Shown piece after piece: positions 1 through 4,734 of a DNA stretch of 7,847 nucleotides (position 1 is the first letter of the stretch; each line of letters starts with the position of its first letter). The notes beneath the pieces were generated by a model. That model was given only the letters and a program-made list of their open reading frames with translations. It was not told the DNA's origin and did not search any database. The position numbers and the translations under genes were made by a program. Origin of the DNA: an uncultured Coriobacteriales bacterium (GTDB lineage: Bacteria > Actinomycetota > Coriobacteriia > Coriobacteriales > UMGS124). The DNA lies in NCBI GenBank assembly GCA_903789505.1, contig CAIFEU010000117.1, positions 476 to 8,322 on the forward strand. The letters are read 5' to 3'.

Positions 1-273
1 CGACAGGAGCCAGAGCATACCGGGATGCAGCTGGCGGCGGGCCTTACAGGCGCGCAGGACGAGCAGCATCATGACGAGAGCGAAGAAGAAGGAGGCGCGC
101 GCCAGGGGAATCGTCGCCTCGTGTTCGGCGAACGCCGACACGAGCGCAGTCCCGACGGGGCCGGTGGGGAGTCCTGCCAGGAAGACGCCGAAGCCGAGAC
201 ACAGCGCGACGCGCGCCGCGCCGGGAAGGGCGGCGCCGTCGCCGCGAGCCGTTGTCAAACGTCCGCCTTCCAA
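1..273 (-). CDS. N-terminal part of an unidentified membrane protein, cut by the left window edge
   Basis: Reading leftwards on the minus strand, an open frame with no stop runs from a TTG at 273 to base 1. Translated from the in-frame TTG at 258, it gives 86 residues with two strongly hydrophobic stretches: about residues 17-43 (begins RVALCLGFGVFLAGL) and 56-70 (ASFFFALVMMLLVL). A basic loop (KARR) follows the second, consistent with two transmembrane helices at the start of a polytopic protein. I favour the TTG at 273 because a purine-rich GGAGGGGGGAGGG lies about 5 bases upstream; the TTG at 258 has a weaker GGAAGG. There is no ATG at a sensible place. The gene is divergent from the Tat/4Fe-4S gene and may share its control region. 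The family cannot be named. A membrane transporter or a membrane-anchored LuxR-type regulator, common in Coriobacteriia, are guesses only. Confidence 0.5.
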   Translation of the reverse strand, partial: MEGGRLTTARGDGAALPGAARVALCLGFGVFLAGLPTGPVGTALVSAFAEHEATIPLARASFFFALVMMLLVLRACKARRQLHPGMLWLLS

Positions 274-342
274 GTCGCCCTCCCCCCTCCGATGGCGGCT
301 CCCCAGCCGTCCCTGTACGGCGCGCTCGCGCCAGAGGTGTCC

Positions 343-352
343 CATTATAATG
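343..352. promoter_or_regulatory. Self-palindromic -10 box for divergent promoters
   Basis: CATTATAATG is a perfect 10-base palindrome in otherwise very GC-rich DNA. It contains a consensus TATAAT on the plus strand (346-351) and another on the minus strand (349 back to 344). It sits between two divergently oriented genes, so it could serve either or both. No good -35 hexamer is visible at 16-18 bp on either side, so activity may depend on an activator. The assignment is inference from sequence alone. Confidence 0.45.
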
Positions 353-452
353 CCGCGCTCGGGTGGGCCGACTCCGTCTGGTGCCGTGCGCCTTCGCTCT
401 TCCCGGGCGTGCCTTGGTCCCTTGCATATGCGTCTGCCTGCGGATTTGTGGT

Positions 453-497
453 ACATGGGACATTTGTCCCAAGAGGCTTGGGAGTTCGGGCCCATGT
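453..497 (+). promoter_or_regulatory. Four-arm inverted repeat with mutually exclusive pairings (leader switch or tandem operator)
   Basis: Four arms are visible: ACATGGGACA (453-462), TGTCCCAAG (465-473), CTTGGG (477-482) and CCCATGT (491-497). TGGGACA pairs perfectly with TGTCCCA (2-base centre) as a DNA dyad. CCCAAG pairs perfectly with CTTGGG (3-base loop). ACATGGG pairs perfectly with CCCATGT and would enclose the CCCAAG/CTTGGG hairpin. A short TGGG/CCCA pairing of arms 3 and 4 is also possible. Arms 1:2 and 2:3 cannot form together. That is the logic of an attenuator or riboswitch-like leader, although overlapping protein operators would look similar. The element lies about 165 bases before the start codon of the first Tat gene. 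Confidence 0.4.
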
Positions 498-659
498 CGT
501 GCGCTGCCCATTGCCCCTACCGTGGGCGTCGTCAGTCCCCTGCGGCGCGCCGTCAGGCGCCGACCGCGCGGGCTACGTCGCCGTGCCACGCCCATCGAGG
601 AGGGTGGGTTGCGTCGCGGGGACCTCGAATGGGCAACGACATGGGGAGAGGGACAAGCT

Positions 660-2105
660 ATGGCAGAAAGCATCGATCGCAGGGCATTTCTGGGGGCCGC
701 GGGGGCGATGGGCGTCGCCGGCGCAATGGGTGCTGTCGCGTCGACCGCGTTCGCCGCGGAGGGAGGCGCGGGCTCGAGCTCGGTGGACGCCGATGGGGTC
801 ACGACCACCTCGACGCTCGCGAACACGCCCGCCGACCTCGAGGCGAAGGGCGGCACATACCTGTCGCTCGCCCAGGCGAACGACCTGCGGCACAAGCTGG
901 TCGACGGCGTCGGCGACTACGTCAAGTCCGACGGCACCGTCGTACCCGCTGTCTGGAACAAGCTGCGCACGCTGGTCTACTCGATAGGCCTCGGTTGCGG
1001 CGACGCCCCGGCCGACGACGACTCGTTCGCGTTCTTCCAGCGCCTGTTCACCGAGGACGAGGCGCAGGCGTACATCGAGATGCCCTATGGGGTGCTGTTC
1101 ACCGCCGCCGACTTCGCCGAGACGTCCGGCCGCGACGAGCAGGACTGCCTCGACCTGTGCGAGGACCTAGCGACGCGCGGGCTGCTGTGGCGCGCACGCC
1201 GCGCCGGGACGGCGTTCTTCCACCAGGTCGCGGTCGTCCACGGCATGTTCGAGTACAACTGGCCGAGCTACTACAAGGAGGAGGGGTGGATTGACGACTT
1301 CGTGAAGTCGTACCTGACCCCGATGTACGCGAGCCAGGGCATGCTGACCGGTGGCACGCCGTTCTACTACGCGATTCCGTGCGACGAGTCCGTCGTCGGT
1401 GACGAGCGGATTCTCGTGGGGGACGACTACCGCAAAATCATCGAGCGCAACGAGTACATCGCGGTGGCGCCGTGCCAGTGCCGCCTGATGGCGATGAAGC
1501 TGCACGGCGTCGAGGAGCCGCCGGCGAGCGGGACCGAGGAGCTCAAGGACTACCACACGCCGGTGTGCGGCCACCCGCTCGAGACGTGCATGATCTTTGG
1601 CGAGGAGGCCCAGTACTACATCGAGCGTGAGGCGGCTCGCCAGATCGACAAGGACGAGGCGCTGTCCATCCTGCAGCGCAGCGTCGACGAGGGCATGATT
1701 CTGCAGAGCTGCTTCACGAAGGGCAGCGAGATCATCTGCTCCTGCCACGGCGACTGCTGCGGCATCCTTTCTGGCTACCTCGCCGCCGGAGTCGATGCCT
1801 GCGCAAGCGCGAACAGCTACCCCAACAACAGCCACTACAACCTTGTCTACGACAAGGACGCCTGTGTGCAGTGCGGGGCATGCGTCGACCGCTGCCCGAT
1901 GGGCGCCATCTCCATGGACGACACGAATCACCCCGTCGTCAACGCGCTGTGCATGCGCTGCGGGCAGTGCGGCATGGTCTGCCCAGCGAGTGCCCGCAAG
2001 CTCGTCGCGAAGGACCCCTCGGAGATCCTCGAGCTGCCCGCCGACCTGCTTGACGACTACAACCTCAACGCGGAGTTCCGCTTCGACCACGGGATGGTGC
2101 ACTAG
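660..2105 (+). CDS. Tat-exported 4Fe-4S dicluster protein with winged-helix-like domain (copy 1)
   Basis: The 481-residue product probably carries electrons outside the membrane; its partner is unknown. The frame is open back to 363, but the ATG at 660 is chosen because GGGGAGAGGGA lies 7 bases upstream and a complete Tat signal begins there: DRRAFLG at residues 6-12, an Ala/Gly-rich hydrophobic core, and likely cleavage near Ala32-Ala33. Residues about 129-200 resemble the winged-helix-like region (FTEDEA...GLL...GMFEYNW) of a common family of anaerobe 4Fe-4S proteins. A central cysteine region follows: C272 and C274 (CQCR), C303, C310, C351, and C360/C362/C366/C367 (CSCHGDCC). The C-terminus carries two classic CxxCxxCxxxCP motifs (C402-C412 and C431-C441), expected to bind two [4Fe-4S] clusters. 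The gene is followed 3 bases later by hypA, so the two are probably co-transcribed and translationally coupled. Function beyond electron transfer is inference. Confidence 0.85.
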   Translation: MAESIDRRAFLGAAGAMGVAGAMGAVASTAFAAEGGAGSSSVDADGVTTTSTLANTPADLEAKGGTYLSLAQANDLRHKLVDGVGDYVKSDGTVVPAVWNKLRTLVYSIGLGCGDAPADDDSFAFFQRLFTEDEAQAYIEMPYGVLFTAADFAETSGRDEQDCLDLCEDLATRGLLWRARRAGTAFFHQVAVVHGMFEYNWPSYYKEEGWIDDFVKSYLTPMYASQGMLTGGTPFYYAIPCDESVVGDERILVGDDYRKIIERNEYIAVAPCQCRLMAMKLHGVEEPPASGTEELKDYHTPVCGHPLETCMIFGEEAQYYIEREAARQIDKDEALSILQRSVDEGMILQSCFTKGSEIICSCHGDCCGILSGYLAAGVDACASANSYPNNSHYNLVYDKDACVQCGACVDRCPMGAISMDDTNHPVVNALCMRCGQCGMVCPASARKLVAKDPSEILELPADLLDDYNLNAEFRFDHGMVH

Positions 2106-2108
2106 ACC

Positions 2109-2579
2109 ATGCACGAGATGGCGCTTGCGAGGGACGTTGTGGACCTGGTCATCGGCTATGCCGAGCGGGCGAACGCCGAGCGGGTCACGACGGTGTACAT
2201 GACGATTGGCAGTGGCCGCGACGTCGTCGAGGACCTCTTTGACGGCGTGTTCGGCTACCTCGCGCGCGGCACCGTCGCAGAGCATGCCGAGCTCGTGGTG
2301 CACCGCACCCCCTACATGGCTCGCTGCAACCGGTGCGGGATGGTGTTCCACGTCGACGTGTTCGACCGCGCGACCTGGGCGTGCCCCGAGTGCGGAGCGC
2401 AGCGCGACTACAGGCTCGTCTCGGGGATGGAGTTCCAGGTGAACCGCATCGAGGTGACGGGCGCGCGCGAGTCGCCCGATGCGTCCCGGGCGGGTTCGAC
2501 CGCCTCCGGCGGCACGTGCGGGGAGGGTGCGCCTGCCCAGGCATCCGCCCACGGCGCCCTTGAGGCACTGCCGGCATAG
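2109..2579 (+). CDS. hypA: Hydrogenase/nickel maturation chaperone HypA (copy 1)
   Basis: HypA binds nickel and passes it, with HypB, to the large subunit of [NiFe] hydrogenases in the cytoplasm. The product begins MHEM, and His2 with the N-terminal amine forms the known nickel site. A zinc site is formed by two CxxC pairs, C73/C76 (CNRC) and C92/C95 (CPEC), with 15 residues between them. RGTVAEHAELVV (53-64) matches the family core. The start follows the stop of the Tat/4Fe-4S gene by 3 bases with only a weak GGGATGG ribosome site inside that gene, which indicates translational coupling. At 156 residues it is about 40 longer than typical HypA (about 115). The extra C-terminal stretch, after about residue 118, is Ala/Ser/Gly-rich with one cysteine and looks disordered. 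The usual GELSG-type motif reads IGSGRDVVEDLF here, so this is a divergent member. Confidence 0.9.
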   Translation: MHEMALARDVVDLVIGYAERANAERVTTVYMTIGSGRDVVEDLFDGVFGYLARGTVAEHAELVVHRTPYMARCNRCGMVFHVDVFDRATWACPECGAQRDYRLVSGMEFQVNRIEVTGARESPDASRAGSTASGGTCGEGAPAQASAHGALEALPA

Positions 2580-2604
2580 CGTACAACCCAAGAGCGCCGC
2601 GTAC

Positions 2605-2657
2605 GGGATGGGGCGGGGGAGAGGCGAGCTGACGCTCCGCCCGCCCCCGTCCCGCCC
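2605..2657 (+). terminator. Strong stem-loop after hypA copy 1, probable terminator
   Basis: GGGGCGGGGG (2610-2619) pairs with CCCCCGTCCC (2644-2653) with one G-U pair. GGG (2605-2607) and CCC (2655-2657) extend the stem past a bulge. The loop contains a smaller GGCGAGC/GCTCCGCC hairpin. It begins 26 bases after the hypA stop. No T-tract follows, so it is not a textbook intrinsic terminator; a 3'-end stabilising structure is the alternative. Confidence 0.45.
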
Positions 2658-2776
2658 ATGCGTCTCGCTCTGGCGGCGGTCCCTCTGCCCCGCCCGCCGC
2701 GCCTACGCCCGCCGCATCCGTCATTCCCTGACAGCTTTTGCCGGGGGCTCGCCGTGGCCCTGTGAAGCCCCGTGGC

Positions 2777-2812
2777 GCTGTCCCGGCTGTCCCACACGCC
2801 CCGGGACAGCCG
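2777..2812 (+). promoter_or_regulatory. TGTCCC repeat cluster: two direct copies and one inverted copy
   Basis: GCTGTCCC occurs at 2777-2784 and again at 2786-2793. The inverse, GGGACAGC, is at 2803-2810. The second copy extends to a 10-bp arm, CGGCTGTCCC (2784-2793) with GGGACAGCCG (2803-2812), around a 9-base loop. Either left copy can pair with the single right copy, so the pairings are mutually exclusive. TGTCCC with its inverse is also the core of the dyad upstream of the first Tat gene (456-471). A shared operator or a shared leader structure is possible. Confidence 0.35.
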
Positions 2813-2846
2813 CGAGCAGGGCGTTTGACGCTCGCCAACATCCATA

Positions 2847-2893
2847 CAGATGACATCGTATCGCCAAGGAAATTGCATATTGAACTGTCACTG
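2847..2893 (+). promoter_or_regulatory. Candidate promoter of the second Tat gene, flanked by an inverted repeat
   Basis: ATGACA (2850-2855; 5 of 6 matches to the -35 consensus) is followed after 20 bases by CATATT (2876-2881; 4 of 6 matches to the -10). A spacer of 19-20 bp is unusual for a housekeeping promoter but normal for MerR-controlled ones. TGACA (2851-2855) and TGTCA (2886-2890) form an inverted pair around it, extended by CAG and CTG with a one-base bulge. A TTGACG at 2825-2830 is another possible -35, with no good partner. Confidence 0.3.
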
Positions 2894-2972
2894 GGCGACG
2901 GGCCCACCATGAGTGCCAACGCCAGGGCGCACAAGGGGTGCGCGGGGCGTACGTGGAGAGGAGAGGGGCACC

Positions 2973-4466
2973 ATGGAGGATATCACCAGGCGCGAGGCAA
3001 TCGGGGGCGCCGTCGCGGGCTTGGGTGCGATGGGGCTGGCGTCGGCCGTCGCGGGCAAGGCGCTCGCCGCCGACGGAGAGCAGTCGAGCGAGGTCCCTAC
3101 CGAGTCGGAGGCGAAGGACGTCCAGGCGGCATCCCCGTCTGACGCGAAGGGCTATGTCCCCAACCTGCGGATGCGCAACCAGGACACGCTTGTCCGCAAG
3201 GACGAGCTGCTTGAGCAGCTTCTCGACGAGCCCGAGCCCGAGGGCGACCTCACGCTGCCCGACGGCCGCGTGATTCCCGCCATCTACGTCAAGCTGCACA
3301 ACCGCCTGAACCGCGTCGGCTTCGGCTGCGGCTCGGAGGTCACCGAGTCGTGCTTCGACCTGTACACGTACCTGTGGAGCGAGGACGACGCCAAGGTCTG
3401 CTGCGAGGTCCCGCTGTACCAGTGGTTCAACGCCTGGGACTACGCCGAGATCTGCGGTAAGTCGGTCGAGGAGTGCGACCAGATTCTCGACGACATGGCC
3501 CAGCGCGGCCTGATCGCCCGTTCCAAGAAGTCCGGCAAGAACTACTACACCCTGCAGCCCTACATTGCCGGCTACTGGGAGGCCACCGAGCTCAAGACCT
3601 TCTACGAGAACGGCGAGGACCCCTATGCCTGCCACGAGATCCTGAGCCAGAACGGCATCGGCAAGGACTGGCAGTTCAACCTGTCCGACAACGAGTTCGG
3701 CCTGAACACCAGCTGCCCTGTGAGCGTCGACGTCGTGGCCGAGGACAAGCTCATGCCCTACATGGACTGGCGTCAGCGCATCATGCAGAACACGACCGTG
3801 GGCGTGGCGGCCTGCCAGTGCATGATTGTCGACCAGTGCATGTCCGACCAGGACTACACCGACCGCTTCCCGCTGAAGCGCTGCATGTACCTGGGCGACT
3901 CCGGCGAGTACTTCATCTCGATCGGCGCCGCCGAGGCGATCACCCCCGAGGAGGCCGTCAAGATCGGCGAGCAGTGCATGGAGGCAGGCATGGTGCCCGA
4001 GTTCGTGACGGCCAAGGACTCCGACATCATCTGCTTCTGCCACTCCGACGAGTGCATCCAGCTGCAGAACGTCAAGAAGTTCGAGGGCACCAACCCGGTC
4101 TCGCTCAAGAACTACAGCGCCTACAACCTGAACTACGACCCGGACAAGTGCATCAGCTGCGGCGCGTGCATCGAGCGCTGCCCGATGAAGGCCATCAGCT
4201 TCGACGACGAGAACAAGTGCGTGCACTCCGACGTGTGCGTGCGCTGCGGCCAGTGCGTCACCGTCTGCCCGGCGAGCGCCCGCATCCTCAAGGCGCGCGA
4301 CGACTTCCCCTACGACGACATGCCTTACGACTATCAGGTCGACAACCAGCTGTTCTTCGCCAAGCAGCGCCTGCAGCGCGGCCTGCTGCACGACTTCACC
4401 GGCACGAAGATCCCCGACGTCGACTACGGCACGGTCACCGACTCGGCGACGCGCACCTCGCTGTAA
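2973..4466 (+). CDS. Tat-exported 4Fe-4S dicluster protein with winged-helix-like domain (copy 2)
   Basis: This 497-residue paralogue of the gene at 660 has the same plan. The start at 2973 is set by the strong GGAGAGGAGAGGGG and by a Tat signal beginning there: TRREAIGG (residues 5-12), hydrophobic core, cleavage near Ala32-Ala33. An early GFGCG (C119) matches GLGCG (C113) in copy 1. A winged-helix-like region follows (WSEDDA...RGLIARSKKSGKNYYTL). Central cysteines are C281/C283 (CQC), C289, C304, C335 and C354/C356/C361 (CFCHSDEC). The C-terminus has two CxxCxxCxxxCP motifs (C393-C403 and C422-C432). The arginine after CQC in copy 1 is methionine here, and the adjacent CC is a single cysteine, so the central site may differ. 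The tail of about 60 residues after the last cluster is longer than in copy 1. Codon use is strongly biased to AAG, CTG, ATC and TAC, suggesting high expression. No hypA directly follows. Confidence 0.87.
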   Translation: MEDITRREAIGGAVAGLGAMGLASAVAGKALAADGEQSSEVPTESEAKDVQAASPSDAKGYVPNLRMRNQDTLVRKDELLEQLLDEPEPEGDLTLPDGRVIPAIYVKLHNRLNRVGFGCGSEVTESCFDLYTYLWSEDDAKVCCEVPLYQWFNAWDYAEICGKSVEECDQILDDMAQRGLIARSKKSGKNYYTLQPYIAGYWEATELKTFYENGEDPYACHEILSQNGIGKDWQFNLSDNEFGLNTSCPVSVDVVAEDKLMPYMDWRQRIMQNTTVGVAACQCMIVDQCMSDQDYTDRFPLKRCMYLGDSGEYFISIGAAEAITPEEAVKIGEQCMEAGMVPEFVTAKDSDIICFCHSDECIQLQNVKKFEGTNPVSLKNYSAYNLNYDPDKCISCGACIERCPMKAISFDDENKCVHSDVCVRCGQCVTVCPASARILKARDDFPYDDMPYDYQVDNQLFFAKQRLQRGLLHDFTGTKIPDVDYGTVTDSATRTSL

Positions 4467-4475
4467 GGCTGCGCT

Positions 4476-4595
4476 TCGACAGAGAGTCGATTCGGGACGG
4501 ACGCCGGGAGTATGGCGGCGCCTGTCCCGGGCGCACGGCATGGGCGGGGCCCTGCGGCAGGGGTGGCCCGCGCGACCCGTCACGGGGGTCGCGCG
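4476..4595 (+). terminator. Train of three hairpins after the second Tat gene
   Basis: Hairpin one is TCGAC/GTCGA (4476-4490). Hairpin two is a 13-position stem with one mismatch and one G-U pair, 4493-4505 with 4517-4529, around an 11-base loop. Hairpin three is a perfect 10-bp stem, CGCGCGACCC (4569-4578) with GGGTCGCGCG (4586-4595), around a 7-base loop. All lie within 130 bases of the stop codon. No T-tract follows any of them, so termination is inferred from position and stability only; 3'-end protection of an abundant mRNA is an alternative. Confidence 0.45.
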
Positions 4596-4734
4596 CCGCT
4601 CTCGCTGCGGGACCCCGCACCGCGTTCGATGCAGTCCGCGCCTCGCCTCGTCCCTGCCATCGCGCTGCTACGATGACGTCGGGCGGGACGGACGCCCGGA
4701 GCGGGCGGTCGCTTGATGCCAAGGAGGACGGACT

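Larger units (their letters stand above)
274..659. other. Divergent intergenic region between the membrane protein and the first Tat/4Fe-4S gene
   Basis: These 386 bases contain no credible gene; open frames across them have the arginine- and proline-rich composition typical of shadow frames. The region holds a palindromic TATAAT box (343-352), a TTGCATAT octamer (422-429), a nested set of inverted repeats (453-497), and the ribosome binding site of the next gene (GGGGAGAGGGA at 643-652, 7 bases before the ATG). If transcription starts just after the TATAAT box, the first Tat gene has an untranslated leader of about 300 nt, long enough to carry RNA-level control. Confidence 0.6.
2580..2972. 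other. Intergenic region upstream of the second Tat/4Fe-4S gene
   Basis: These 393 bases hold no convincing gene. From left to right they contain a strong GC stem-loop (2605-2657), a smaller GGGGCT/AGCCCC inverted repeat (2744-2771), a TGTCCC repeat cluster able to form alternative hairpins (2777-2812), and an AT-richer stretch with promoter-like elements (2825-2893). The ribosome binding site (GGAGAGGAGAGGGG, 2955-2968) is just before the ATG at 2973. The second Tat gene therefore probably has its own promoter instead of relying on read-through from the upstream operon. Confidence 0.55.

Noticed and set aside
44..895. Minus-strand open frame of 283 codons
   Set aside because: It is antisense to the start of the first Tat gene and in a different frame from the membrane protein; its low-complexity Arg/Pro/Ala composition and lack of a ribosome site argue against it.
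25..987. Long plus-strand open frame of 320 codons at the left end
   Set aside because: It overlaps the minus-strand membrane protein and the Tat signal region in another frame; its product is Arg/Ser/Pro-rich with no domain pattern, as expected of a shadow frame in GC-rich DNA.
1167..2591. Minus-strand open frame of 474 codons opposite the first Tat gene and hypA
   Set aside because: It mirrors the codon structure of two well-supported genes; the product is a Val/Ala/Arg/His-rich antisense artefact.
2479..2853. Possible small gene between hypA copy 1 and the second Tat gene
   Set aside because: It starts inside hypA, lacks a ribosome site, crosses the strong stem-loop and gives an Arg/Pro-rich product.
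660..4466. The Tat proteins as [NiFe] hydrogenase small subunits
   Set aside because: Hydrogenase small subunits also have Tat signals and Fe-S clusters, but their proximal-cluster cysteine pattern and domain order are not seen; the C-terminal CxxCxxCxxxCP pairs are ferredoxin-type.
2721..4583. Minus-strand open frame of 620 codons opposite the second Tat gene
   Set aside because: It is the longest open frame in the window but is antisense to a gene with complete Tat and ferredoxin motifs; its Val/Leu/Ala/Asp repeats come from reverse reading of biased codons.
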